Below, in pieces: positions 24,058-32,581 of a stretch of DNA of 41,781 nucleotides. The notes under the pieces were generated by a model that ran no database searches, had not been told where the DNA came from, and was given only the letters and a program-made list of their open reading frames with translations. The position numbers and the translations under genes are program-made. Origin of the DNA: Nocardiopsis sp. TSRI0078 (GTDB lineage Bacteria; Actinomycetota; Actinomycetes; Streptosporangiales; Streptosporangiaceae); NCBI RefSeq assembly GCF_001905145.1, contig NZ_LWLB01000016.1, forward strand, positions 1-41,781, given 5' to 3'. The stretch's first letter is position 1. Every line of letters starts with the position of its first letter.

Positions 24058-24342
24058 CTAAGCAAAGGGCCTGAGCAGGGCCATCAAGATGTACACCCCG
24101 ATGAAGAGGACCAGGACGCTCAGATCAAGTGCGACGCTCCCCAGGCGTACCGGCTTGATGAACCGGCGCAGGAACCTCAGTGGCGGGTCGGTGATCGTGT
24201 ACACGATCTCGGCGATCACGAGCACGAACCCCGTGGGGCGCCACGTTCTGGAGAAGGACTGCACCATCTCCAGGATCACCCTCGCCAACAGCACGAAAAT
24301 GAAGAGCTGCAGCAGGATGATCAGCACGGACACGATACTCAC
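24058..24342 (-). CDS. YggT family integral membrane protein
   Basis: 94 residues with two hydrophobic segments (SVLIILLQLFIFVLLARVIL and DLSVLVLFIGVYILMALL) flanking the conserved YTITDPPLRFLRRFIKPVR, which is the YggT signature. Found between sepF and divIVA across Gram-positive bacteria; role in division or osmotic tolerance is not settled. Start is the GTG at 24342 behind GAGGAA with six-base spacing; an ATG six codons earlier lacks a ribosome site. Confidence 0.93.
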   Translation of the reverse strand: MSIVSVLIILLQLFIFVLLARVILEMVQSFSRTWRPTGFVLVIAEIVYTITDPPLRFLRRFIKPVRLGSVALDLSVLVLFIGVYILMALLRPFA

Positions 24343-24381
24343 GGTCGTTCCTCGACCCAATCTCTGGACAAATGTGATGTT

Positions 24382-24909
24382 CTAGCTCTGATTGAAGAAC
24401 CCTCGCTCGGCGATCCGCGCCTTGTCCTCGGCGGTCACCTCGACGTTGGCCGGGGACAGCAGGAACACCTTGTTGGTGACGCGTTCGATACTGCCATGCA
24501 AACCGAAGATCAGGCCAGCCGCGAAGTCGACCAGACGCTTGGCGTCGCTGTCGACCATCTCGGTCAGGTTCATGATCACCGGCGTGCCCTCCCGGAAGTG
24601 CTCTCCGATGGTACGCGCCTCGTTGTAGGTGCGGGGATGGAGCGTCGTGATTCGAGCGAGGTCGGCGGTGGAGGCGGTCGTGGTCGTGCCACCGCGTCGT
24701 TCACCTGTGCCCAGGTAGCCGCCGGGGTCCGTCACTGCGTCGCCTCGTGCTTCCTCGCCGGGTGGGCTGTCAGCGTCGCGGGCGCGCTGCTCGTCCACTC
24801 CCTCGTCGAAATCGTCGAACTCATCATATTCGTCCGCATAGCGGTGATCGTAACGGTCGTCCTCCACGAGGCCGAGGTAGACCGCCATCTTGCGCATCGC
24901 GCCGGCCAT
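24382..24909 (-). CDS. sepF: Cell division protein SepF
   Basis: 175 residues. N-terminal membrane-binding amphipathic helix ([17 protein letters not shown]), an acidic disordered linker (about 20-80) with [20 protein letters not shown], and the C-terminal SepF domain from about 88: [60 protein letters not shown] and LSPANVEV. It tethers and bundles FtsZ at the membrane, standing in for FtsA. Start is the ATG at 24909 behind GGAGGA. Confidence 0.96.
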   Translation of the reverse strand: MAGAMRKMAVYLGLVEDDRYDHRYADEYDEFDDFDEGVDEQRARDADSPPGEEARGDAVTDPGGYLGTGERRGGTTTTASTADLARITTLHPRTYNEARTIGEHFREGTPVIMNLTEMVDSDAKRLVDFAAGLIFGLHGSIERVTNKVFLLSPANVEVTAEDKARIAERGFFNQS

Positions 24910-25036
24910 CTCATGTCCTCCGTCGTCCCCGCGGCCTTCACCGCAGCCGACTCCTCCGTACTGACCCGTCCGGCCCCGTGCTTTCGGGGGTGGGCGCCCA
25001 TTGGGGCGAATTCCACAGACGGGCTCCAAGGTCTAT

Positions 25037-25054
25037 GTGGGGACATTACCCCAC
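25037..25054 (-). promoter_or_regulatory. Short hairpin overlapping the yggS stop codon
   Basis: GTGGGG, ACATTA, CCCCAC: six perfect pairs with a six-base loop, overlapping the last codons of yggS. It may slow readthrough into sepF or protect a processed RNA end; too short to be called a terminator with confidence. Confidence 0.35.
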
Positions 25055-25774
25055 GATCGGTTCCCGGTTGCCGAGCAACGCCGTACCGAGTCGCAGGTGT
25101 GTCGCGCCTCGCTCGATCGCCGCTTCGAGGTCCCCGCTCATACCCGCGGAGATCACCGTCGCCCGCGGGTGGCGGTCCCGGATCCGGTCGGCGACCGTGC
25201 GGAGCCGTGCGAACGCGTCACCGGGATCGCCCTCGCGGGGGGCGACCGCCATCACACCGCCGAGGGTGAGCGCCTCGTGCTCGTCGACGCGTGCGGCGAG
25301 TTCGAGCGCGTCACCGGGGTCGACGCCTCCGCGCGGCCCGATCACCCCCGCCCGCGAGTCCTCGTCGAGGTTGACCTGGACCAGGCAGGTGAGGCGGCGG
25401 CCGGCCGCGGCGGCGCGCTCGCCCAGGGCCCGCGCCAGCCTGGCGCGGTCGACCGAGTGCACGACGTCGGCGTAGGAGGCCACCGACCTGGCCTTGTTGG
25501 TCTGCAGCTGGCCGACGAAGTGCCAGGTCAGACCGAGGTCGGCGGTCTCAGCCGCCTTGGGGGCCGCCTCCTGGTCCCGGTTCTCCCCCACGTCGGTGAC
25601 TCCGAGGGAGGCGAGGATCCGTACGTCGGAGGCCGGATAGGTCTTGGTGACGGCGACCAGCGACACCTCCCCGGGGTCCCGGCCGGCCTTGGCGCAGGCC
25701 GCCTCGATCCTGGCCCGTACGGCGGCGAGGTTGGCGCGGACCCGCTCGACGCGAGCGGGGTCGGCGTGTGTCAC
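25046..25774 (-). CDS. PLP homeostasis protein (YggS/PROSC family)
   Basis: 242 residues, a single-domain TIM-barrel like the N-domain of alanine racemase. PLP lysine is Lys44 in LVAVTKTYPASDV; other blocks: GVTDVGENRDQEAAPK, WHFVGQLQTNKARSV, LVQVNLDEDSRAGV, GVMAVAPREGD and SAGMSGDLEAAIERGATHLR (phosphate-binding Ser/Met/Gly) then LGTALLG. It buffers cellular pyridoxal phosphate and is not an enzyme of the wall pathway, though the gene is regularly found in this cluster. GTG start behind AGGAGG. A TAGGTA box lies about 50 bp upstream, so it may have its own promoter. Confidence 0.95.
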   Translation of the reverse strand: MTHADPARVERVRANLAAVRARIEAACAKAGRDPGEVSLVAVTKTYPASDVRILASLGVTDVGENRDQEAAPKAAETADLGLTWHFVGQLQTNKARSVASYADVVHSVDRARLARALGERAAAAGRRLTCLVQVNLDEDSRAGVIGPRGGVDPGDALELAARVDEHEALTLGGVMAVAPREGDPGDAFARLRTVADRIRDRHPRATVISAGMSGDLEAAIERGATHLRLGTALLGNREPIVG

Positions 25775-25985
25775 GGTCCTCCTTTCCTGGGACGGATCCC
25801 ACTGCTGTTACTTCCAGCACCCTCGTACCTACTACACCACGCCGGCCTGCCATGACACGGCGCCTGCGCACCCCTTCCCGACCGGGAAGCGGTGGGGCGC
25901 GCGGGATGGGCGGGTCACAGGAACCAGGAAGCATCTGTGTGTCCCTTGTGGCCCTGGAACACATCCTGGCGGCCCGGTACGACAG

Positions 25986-26705
25986 TCAGGCCCGCCAGAG
26001 GAAGGACGCGAACCTTCCGGTCGGCGCGTCCCGGCGGTGGGAGAACAGCTCGGGGCTCTCCAGGGTGCAGCGGCCGTCGGCGCGGACGTCGGTGACGCCC
26101 GCCCGGCGCAGCTGGGCGGTGACGGCGGCGCGCATGTCCACTCCGGCGGTGCCCTTCCGGGTGGTGCAGGCCGCCTCGGGGGTGTCGCGCGCGGTCTCGT
26201 CCCGTACCCGCGGCGGCACCTCGTAGCATCCGCCGCAGATCGCCGGGCCGAGGAGGACGGTGGTCCTGTCGGGCCGGGCGCCCTGGTCGGCCATGGCCGC
26301 GACCAGGTTGGCGGCCACCCCGCGGGCGGTGCCGAGACGTCCGGAGTGGGCGGCGCCCAGCACGCCCGCCTCGGCGTCGGCGGCCAGGACGGGAAGGCAG
26401 TCGGCGGACAGCGAGGCCAGGACCAGGTCCGGGCGGGTGGTGACCACACCGTCGCAGGTGCCCACGTCGCCGGGTTCGGTCGCCACGAGGACGTCGGCGC
26501 CGTGCACCTGGTTCATCCACACGATCCGGTCGGCGTCGAATCCGAGGTCCCTGGCGGTGGTCTTGCGGTTGGCGAGTACCGCCTCGCGGTCGTCGCCCGA
26601 GGCCAGCCCCAGGTTGAGCGAGTCGTAGGGCGGGGTGCTCACCCCTCCGCGCCGTTCGGTGACGGCGGCGCGTATCCCGTGCCCCAGATCGATGACGTTG
26701 CCCAT
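25986..26705 (-). CDS. pgeF: PgeF/YfiH multicopper-oxidase-like (laccase domain) protein
   Basis: 239 residues. The zinc-binding triad of the family is present: His68 in WMNQVHGADV, Cys103 in LSADCLPV and His120 in GAAHSGRLGT; CGGCYEVPP is also typical. Members act as purine nucleoside phosphorylase or adenosine deaminase, and PgeF (YfiH) removes wrongly incorporated L-Ser from UDP-MurNAc peptides, which fits the location between ftsZ and yggS. Start is the ATG at 26705; the upstream gap (26706-27048) holds no further gene. Confidence 0.93.
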   Translation of the reverse strand: MGNVIDLGHGIRAAVTERRGGVSTPPYDSLNLGLASGDDREAVLANRKTTARDLGFDADRIVWMNQVHGADVLVATEPGDVGTCDGVVTTRPDLVLASLSADCLPVLAADAEAGVLGAAHSGRLGTARGVAANLVAAMADQGARPDRTTVLLGPAICGGCYEVPPRVRDETARDTPEAACTTRKGTAGVDMRAAVTAQLRRAGVTDVRADGRCTLESPELFSHRRDAPTGRFASFLWRA

Positions 26706-26774
26706 CCGTTCGCGTCCTCCCGCTCCTCGGGAGGGGCACGGTCCGCGTCGCGGACCATGGAGCCGGCGCGGTCG

Positions 26775-26798
26775 CCTTCGGCCCGGCCGGGCCGAAGG
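26775..26798 (-). terminator. Palindromic hairpin downstream of ftsZ
   Basis: CCTTCGGCCCGG followed by its exact reverse complement (12 bp arms), 250 bases after the ftsZ stop and 70 bases before pgeF. No U-tract. It is the only notable structure in the 343-base gap 26706-27048 and may end the ftsZ transcript. Confidence 0.5.
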
Positions 26799-27048
26799 GT
26801 CGTGCCGAGGAAGGAAGAAAAGTGGCCGGTTCCGGCCCCGCCGTCCCCTCGGTCCAGGACCCTACCACCGCTGTCGCGGGCCCGCCCGGCCGGAGCACCC
26901 GGCGGCCGGCCGCCGACGGCCTGCGGCGGAGGTGGTCGCGCCGATGCGCCCGACGAGGCCCCGCCGCGGCGGCCCGGAGACTCACCGCCCCTTCCAGGGG
27001 CCCGTGCGAGGCCCCCGTTCCCGGGCCGAGAGGTCCCGGGCGGGGCTT

Positions 27049-28644
27049 CTACTTGAGGAACTCCGGCACGTCCAGGTCGTCGGGGTCGTCGAAGATGACC
27101 CGGCGCCGGGGCGTGGGAGCCTCCCCGCGCCGCTCGGCGGTGGAGTCCGCGACGGCGTGGATGCGGCCGGGCTGGCTCTCCCCGTAGGCGGGCGCCTCCT
27201 CCTGAGTGTCCTGCGGCTCCTCGTTCTCGACGGGCTCGGCCGCCGGGGCGGAGTGCGGGGCCTGCGCCGTGAACGCGGAGGCGCCGTGGGCCGGGGTGTG
27301 CGCCGCCTGCTCCGGCTCGGCCGGCGCGGGCTGCTCCTGCGGAGCGGGCTCGGCCTCGACCGGCTGCTGGACCTGCTGCTGCGGCTGGACCGGCTGCTGC
27401 TGCACGGGCTGCTGCTGCACGGGCTGCTGCTGGGTCTGCTGCGGCTGGACCGGCTGCTGCTGCACGGGCTGCTGCTGGACCGGCGGCGTCTGCGGACGGG
27501 CCGCCTCCGGGGCGGGCTCGGCCGAACGGTTCTGCGTGATCCACGGCATGCTGGTGGCCGACGTCCCGCTCGCGCCCGCCTCGGCGGGCGCCGCCGGAGC
27601 GGACGACTCCTCCTTGGCGGACGTGATGCCTGCCTTGGGGACGACGGCCTCAGGAGGGTCCACCGGACGGCGCTCCCTCACCACCGCGCCCGCGATCTCC
27701 GGTTCGTCGAACCCCGCCGCTATGACGGTGACGCGGACCTCGTCGCCCAGGGCGTCGTCGATGACGGCGCCGAAGATGATGTTGGCCTCGGGCGCCGCCG
27801 AGTTCGCGACGAGCTGTGCCGCCTCGTTGATCTCGAACAGTCCCAGGTCGGAGCCGCCCTGGATGGACAGCAGCACACCGTGGGCGCCGTCGATACTCGC
27901 TTCCAGCAGTGGTGAGGAGATCGCCATCTCCGCCGCCGCGACCGCCCGGTCGTCCCCGCGCGCGGATCCGATGCCCATGAGTGCCGACCCCGCCCCCGAC
28001 ATGACCGACTTGACGTCGGCGAAGTCCAGGTTGATCAGTCCCGGTGTGGTGATCAGGTCGGTGATGCCCTGCACACCGGAGAGCAGGACCTGGTCGGCGG
28101 CCTTGAAGGCGTCCAGCACGCTGACCTGGCGGTCGGAGATGGACAGCAGCCGGTCGTTGGGAATCACGATGAGCGTGTCGACCTCCTCGCGGAGCATCGC
28201 TATCCCCGACTCGGCCTGGGTCGCGCGCCGCTTGCCCTCGAAGCCGAAGGGGCGGGTGACCACACCGATGGTGAGGGCGCCCAGGGAACGGGCGATGTTG
28301 GCCACGACCGGGGCGCCGCCGGTACCCGTGCCGCCGCCCTCACCGGCGGTGACGAAGACCATGTCGGCCCCCTTGAGGACCTCCTCGATCTCCTCCCGGT
28401 GGTCCTCGGCGGCCCTGCGGCCGACGTCGGGGTTGGCTCCGGCTCCGAGGCCGCGGGTGAGTTCGCGGCCGACGTCGAGCTTGACGTCGGCGTCACTCAT
28501 CAACAGCGCCTGGGCGTCGGTATTGATGGCGATGAACTCGACGCCTTTGAGCCCCTCTTCGATCATTCGGTTGACGGCGTTGACACCGCCGCCGCCGATG
28601 CCGACGACTTTGATGACCGCGAGGTAGTTCTGCGGTGCTGCCAC
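27049..28644 (-). CDS. ftsZ: Cell division GTPase FtsZ with enlarged linker
   Basis: 531 residues, against about 400 in Streptomyces. The tubulin-like GTPase core (1 to about 315) is standard: [27 protein letters not shown] (41-47), [10 protein letters not shown] (101-110, GTP-binding loop) and T7-loop region [13 protein letters not shown]. It forms the Z-ring that drives septation. The C-terminal linker of about 200 residues is unusually long and has a Gln/Pro/Val array of VQQQP-type units at about 388-430. The conserved tail [13 protein letters not shown] at the end binds SepF, FtsW and other partners. Start is the GTG at 28644 ([15 protein letters not shown]), behind GGAAAGG; a further in-frame 23 codons upstream are not conserved. 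Confidence 0.97.
   Translation of the reverse strand: MAAPQNYLAVIKVVGIGGGGVNAVNRMIEEGLKGVEFIAINTDAQALLMSDADVKLDVGRELTRGLGAGANPDVGRRAAEDHREEIEEVLKGADMVFVTAGEGGGTGTGGAPVVANIARSLGALTIGVVTRPFGFEGKRRATQAESGIAMLREEVDTLIVIPNDRLLSISDRQVSVLDAFKAADQVLLSGVQGITDLITTPGLINLDFADVKSVMSGAGSALMGIGSARGDDRAVAAAEMAISSPLLEASIDGAHGVLLSIQGGSDLGLFEINEAAQLVANSAAPEANIIFGAVIDDALGDEVRVTVIAAGFDEPEIAGAVVRERRPVDPPEAVVPKAGITSAKEESSAPAAPAEAGASGTSATSMPWITQNRSAEPAPEAARPQTPPVQQQPVQQQPVQPQQTQQQPVQQQPVQQQPVQPQQQVQQPVEAEPAPQEQPAPAEPEQAAHTPAHGASAFTAQAPHSAPAAEPVENEEPQDTQEEAPAYGESQPGRIHAVADSTAERRGEAPTPRRRVIFDDPDDLDVPEFLK
27358..27483. repeat. GCTGCTGCTG-type microrepeats coding the FtsZ Q/P linker
   Basis: Tandem near-repeats of GGCTGCTGCTGCACG and GGACCGGCTGCTG on the plus strand encode VQQQP units in FtsZ. 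Such triplet runs are prone to slippage, so the linker length probably varies among strains. Confidence 0.7.
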
Positions 28645-29140
28645 GACGAGGGGCCTTTCCGCTCGCATACGCCGTTCCGCCTCCGCCTCCGGTGGCTGTG
28701 TGCCACCGGACAACGCCGCCGGACCGGCATCCGGTTCTACAGTGTGCGTTTCGGGTTCCCCGACGAAACGTGCGTGACGCCGTGATCGGGGGACCCCGGG
28801 CCGCCGGTTCCGTCTTCCGTCTGACTGGCGGGACCCATGTGGTCCGCCGTGAAACGGGGTGGAACGGTTCCTGCGTACCCGAAAAGCGTGTTTTGCTGCT
28901 TTGTTGACGTTGGTTGTGCTTCCCGACAGTAAGCGGACCGCCGACCACGGGCAACCGGTGACGAGTTCAGCCTAACGTCGCACGACACGGGGAAGCGATG
29001 TGCGCTCCCGGCGCGTCGCGTCTGGAATGTCCGCGCGGACCCTCCCGCACCCGGACGCGCCCGGCCGGGAGGCGCCCCCGCCGGGCGAGGAGCGGCCCCG
29101 CCCGCCGCGTCCCCTCCTTTTCCGGGTCCTGGGCAACGCT
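28645..29140 (-). promoter_or_regulatory. ftsQ-ftsZ intergenic region (496 bp)
   Basis: No credible gene is seen. On the minus strand there is a -10-like TAGGCT (28974-28969), an A-rich tract at about 28925-28885 unlike the rest of the locus, and an inverted repeat CGTTTCG (28747-28753) / CGAAACG (28764-28770) about 100 bp before the ftsZ start. In Streptomyces this interval carries several ftsZ promoters, one developmentally controlled; a similar role is likely here but the promoters cannot be fixed by eye. Confidence 0.45.
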
Positions 29141-29869
29141 TCACCTGACGATGGCCAGGTCGGGGGTCGCCACGTCGTACACACGCCCCTCCTGCGGCGG
29201 GTGCTCGCTCATGAGCGCCCGCAGGACGGCGCTCTTGTCGTCCGTGCCCTCCGGCGACCCCCACTCGACGCGGGAACCGTCGCCGAGCTCGACGACGATC
29301 GCGTCGGCCTCGGTGGCGTCGATGAGCCGGATCCGGGAGAGGAGGGGGTCCGGAACCCGTTCGACGATGTCCGCGGCCGCGCGGACGCCGCCGTTGCCCT
29401 CGATCTCCCCGGTGACCCGGAGCAGCGGGTGGGTGTCGGGGCGGTGCTCGGAGTCCTCGATGCGCACGCCGTCGCCGTCCACGAGCCGGTACTCCTCCCC
29501 CACCCTGACGGCCAGCAGGGGCCGGCGCTCGACCACCTCGACCTCCAGGGTGGCGGGCCAGCCGCGTGTGACCGTGGCCGACTCCACCAGGGACAGGGAC
29601 TCGGCGCGCTCGCCGCTCTGGTCGAGGTCGACCCGGAGCAGGGGGGTGCCGGTGGGCACGCCCACGGCCGCGACCACCTCCTCCGCGGAGACGCGCTCCA
29701 CGCCGGTGACCGCGACGTCGCGGACCACGAGCAGACGGGAGCCGAGCAGGATCCAGGTGACCACGCAGACCAGGGCGACGACCAGCAGCGCCACGAAGGC
29801 GACCTTCCACGGGTCGGACCCCCCGCGCGTCCCGGTCCTCCCGGCGGCCCCGTCCCGCTCAACGTCCAC
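29141..29869 (-). CDS. ftsQ: Cell division protein FtsQ
   Basis: 242 residues. Short cytoplasmic tail, one membrane helix (about 23-45: KVAFVALLVVALVCVVTWIL), a POTRA domain (about 48-118: VVRDVAVTGVERVSAEEVVA and following) and the beta domain to the end. It bridges the cytoplasmic ring to the septal wall synthase (FtsQLB). GTG start at 29869 behind GGAGGG. It lies 94 bp downstream of murC. Confidence 0.94.
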   Translation of the reverse strand: MDVERDGAAGRTGTRGGSDPWKVAFVALLVVALVCVVTWILLGSRLLVVRDVAVTGVERVSAEEVVAAVGVPTGTPLLRVDLDQSGERAESLSLVESATVTRGWPATLEVEVVERRPLLAVRVGEEYRLVDGDGVRIEDSEHRPDTHPLLRVTGEIEGNGGVRAAADIVERVPDPLLSRIRLIDATEADAIVVELGDGSRVEWGSPEGTDDKSAVLRALMSEHPPQEGRVYDVATPDLAIVR

Positions 29870-29963
29870 CTGCGCCCTCCCTACTGTGCGCTCGTCCTGC
29901 TCCGTGCCCTCCCGCCCCCGTCAGGGACGGCCCGGCGCGTGGGCGGGCGGCACGGCCCCGCGA

Positions 29964-31424
29964 TCAGCCCCGGGCGCCGTCGTCCGCCCCCGCGACGGTG
30001 TCCACGATGCGCGGACCCAGCTCGGTGACGTCGCCCGCGCCCATGGTGAGCACGATGTCGCCGGGGCGGACCAGTCCGGCCACCCTGCGTACGACCTCGT
30101 CCCTGCCGGGCACGTACCACACGCGGTCGTGGTCCACACGCGAGGTGATCAGCTCGCCGGTGACCCCGGGCTCGGGGTCCTCCCGAGCGGCGTAGACCTC
30201 CATCACCACGACCTCGTCAGCCAGGCCCAGCGCGGCGGCGAAGTCCTCGGCGAAGATGCGGGTGCGGCTGTACAGGTGCGGCTGGAAGAGCGCGACGACG
30301 CGTCCCCCCGTGTACTCCTGGCCCTCCTCGCGCGCCTGCTCGGCGAAGGACTCCAGAGCCGCCCGGGTGGCGCGCAGGTCGGCCTCGATCTCGGTGGGGT
30401 GGTGGGCGTAGCTGTCGTAGACGGCCACGCCCCCGGCCTCGCCCTTGAGCTCGAAGCGGCGGGCGGCACCGGCGAAGTCGGCGATGCCCTCCACCGCCAC
30501 CTCCAGGTCGTGGCCCAGCTCGTCGGCGACGGCGACGGCGGCGGCCGCGTTGAGCACGTTGTGGCGGCCCGGGACGGCGAGCAGGCCGTCCACCGGCTCG
30601 CCGTCCGCGGTCCGGACGGTGAACTCGGTGGTGAAACCGCGTGCGCGCACCCGGGTGATCCGGTAGTCGGCGTCCTCGGCCTCGCCGTAGGTGAGGACCT
30701 TCTTCCCGCGCTCGCGGGCCAGCTCGGCCACCTGCCGGGCCCCCGGGTCGTCGACGCCCACGATCAGGGTGCGCTCGACGCGGTCGACGAACGAGGCGAA
30801 GCCCGCGTGGATCTCCTCGATGCCGCTGTAGTTGTCCAGGTGGTCGGCCTCGACGTTGGTGACCACGGCGATCTTCGGCGAGAGCATGAGGAAGGAGCCA
30901 TCGCTCTCGTCGGCCTCCACCGCGATGACCTCGCCCATGCCGGCGTCGGCCCCCAGGCCGGTGGTGACCAGCCTGCCGCCGATCACGTAGCCGGGGTCGA
31001 CCCCCAGGTGCTGGAGCACGACCGTGACCATGGAGGTGGTGGTGGTCTTGCCGTGGGTGCCGGAGACGGCGATGCCCTCGCGGCCCAGCAGCAGCGCGCC
31101 CAGGGCGGCGGCCCGGGGCAGCACCCGCAGGCCCCGGCGGCGCGCCTCGACCAGTTCGGGGTTGTCCTCGCGGATGGCGGAGGAGACCACGAGGGTCTCG
31201 GCCGTGCCGAGGTTCTCGGCGGCGTGGCCCACGTGGACGTCGGCGCCCATCTCCTCCAGCTCGCGCAGGGTGTCGCTGTCGCGGGCGTCGCTGCCGGAGA
31301 CCTCCACCCCGGACTGCAGCAGTACGCGGGCGATACCGGACATGCCCGCGCCGCCCAGGCCGATGAAGTGGGTACGTCCCAGCTTGTCGACGGGGACCGG
31401 CTCGGTCGGCCTCACCAGGCTCAT
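29964..31424 (-). CDS. murC: UDP-N-acetylmuramate--L-alanine ligase
   Basis: 486 residues. FIGLGGAGMSGIARVLLQSG (nucleotide-fold start), P-loop SGTHGKTTTT at 121-130, AVEADESDGSFL, VVTNVEADHLDNY, AVPGRHNVLNAAAA and DSYAHHPTEIEADLRA are all MurC blocks. It joins L-alanine to UDP-MurNAc, the first peptide-adding step. The ATG overlaps the murG stop (ATGA at 31421-31424). Its place between murG and ftsQ is like mycobacteria and unlike Streptomyces. Confidence 0.97.
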   Translation of the reverse strand: MSLVRPTEPVPVDKLGRTHFIGLGGAGMSGIARVLLQSGVEVSGSDARDSDTLRELEEMGADVHVGHAAENLGTAETLVVSSAIREDNPELVEARRRGLRVLPRAAALGALLLGREGIAVSGTHGKTTTTSMVTVVLQHLGVDPGYVIGGRLVTTGLGADAGMGEVIAVEADESDGSFLMLSPKIAVVTNVEADHLDNYSGIEEIHAGFASFVDRVERTLIVGVDDPGARQVAELARERGKKVLTYGEAEDADYRITRVRARGFTTEFTVRTADGEPVDGLLAVPGRHNVLNAAAAVAVADELGHDLEVAVEGIADFAGAARRFELKGEAGGVAVYDSYAHHPTEIEADLRATRAALESFAEQAREEGQEYTGGRVVALFQPHLYSRTRIFAEDFAAALGLADEVVVMEVYAAREDPEPGVTGELITSRVDHDRVWYVPGRDEVVRRVAGLVRPGDIVLTMGAGDVTELGPRIVDTVAGADDGARG

Positions 31425-32581
31425 CGGGTGTCCTTCCCGTCGTCGTAGAGGACCTCGTCGCCGTCGTCGTCGGGCAGCGGCAGGTCGGGGGTGGGCTTGT
31501 CGCCGCGGGCGATGGCCGTGACCTCGCGGGCCAGTTCCATGTCGGCGTCGCGGCGGCCCATCCGGGCGGCCGCCTCGGACATGGCCACGACCCGGTCGGT
31601 GTCGGTGAGCACCGGGATGAGCTGGCTCGTGATCCACTCGACGGAGACGTCGGCGTTGCCGACCATCAGTCCGCCGCCCGCCTGGACGATGGGCTCGGCG
31701 TTCAGCGCCTGCTCGCCGTTGCCGATGGCCAGGGGCACGAAGGCGCCGGGCAGGCCAACCGCGGTCAGCTCGGCGCAGGTCATCGCGCCCGAGCGGCACA
31801 TGGCCATGTCGGCGGCGGCGTAGGCCATGTCCATACGGTCCACGTAGGGCACGGCGACGTAGGGGACGCCCGCCTGGGTGAGGTCCTGGGGCTCCTCGGC
31901 GTTCTTGGGGCCGACGACGTGCAGGACCTGCACACCGCTGTCACGGAAGGCGTCGCGGGCGGCGAAGGCGGTCTCGTTGATGCGCTGGGCGCCCTGGGAG
32001 CCGCCGAAGATCAGCAGGGTGGGCAGGTCGTGGCGCAGGCCGAAGTAGGCACGCGCCTTGTCCCCCATCGCCAGGCGGTCGAGCGTGGTGATCTGCCGGC
32101 GCAGGGGGATGCCGACGAAGCGGCCGTTGCGGATCTGGGTGTGGGGGTGCCCCGTGTACACGTGCGGGGTCAGGCGCGCGCCCAGTCGGTTGGCCAGGCC
32201 CGGCAGGGGGTTGGCCTCGTGCACGACGATGGGGATGCGCCTGCGCCGCGCGGCCAGGTAGCCGGGGGTGGCCACGTATCCGCCGAAGCCGACGAGGACG
32301 TCGGCCTGCAGCCGGTCCAGCTGCTCGCCCGCGGCGCTGAGCGCGCCAGCGAGCTTGCCCGGCACGGTGAGCAGCTGGGGGGTGAGCCTGCGCGGCAGGG
32401 GAACGGCCGGGATCAGTCCCAGCTCGTAGCCGCGCATGGGCACCAGGCGGGTCTCCAGGCCCCGCTCGGTGCCCAGGCAGAGGATCTCCGTACTGGGGTC
32501 GGCGCGCCGCAGCGCGTCCGCAAGGGAGAGTGCGGGCTCGATATGCCCGGCCGTGCCGCCTCCGGCGAGGGCTACCCTCAT
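31421..32581 (-). CDS. murG: Lipid II synthase MurG
   Basis: 386 residues. GT-B glycosyltransferase that adds GlcNAc to lipid I at the inner membrane face. GGGTAGHIEPALSLADAL (7-24), VGFGGYVATPGYLAA, VVHEANPLPGLANR and LIFGGSQGAQRINE then MCRSGAMTCAELTAVGLP are the family blocks. The acidic tail DDDGDEVLYDD is a small addition. ATG at 32581 behind GGAGGAA, overlapping the ftsW stop by ATGA. Confidence 0.97.
   Translation of the reverse strand: MRVALAGGGTAGHIEPALSLADALRRADPSTEILCLGTERGLETRLVPMRGYELGLIPAVPLPRRLTPQLLTVPGKLAGALSAAGEQLDRLQADVLVGFGGYVATPGYLAARRRRIPIVVHEANPLPGLANRLGARLTPHVYTGHPHTQIRNGRFVGIPLRRQITTLDRLAMGDKARAYFGLRHDLPTLLIFGGSQGAQRINETAFAARDAFRDSGVQVLHVVGPKNAEEPQDLTQAGVPYVAVPYVDRMDMAYAAADMAMCRSGAMTCAELTAVGLPGAFVPLAIGNGEQALNAEPIVQAGGGLMVGNADVSVEWITSQLIPVLTDTDRVVAMSEAAARMGRRDADMELAREVTAIARGDKPTPDLPLPDDDGDEVLYDDGKDTR

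Noticed and set aside
28645..28713. Upstream ATG start for FtsZ adding 23 residues
   Set aside because: The extra residues are not conserved and the GTG at 28644 has the ribosome site and canonical N-terminus.
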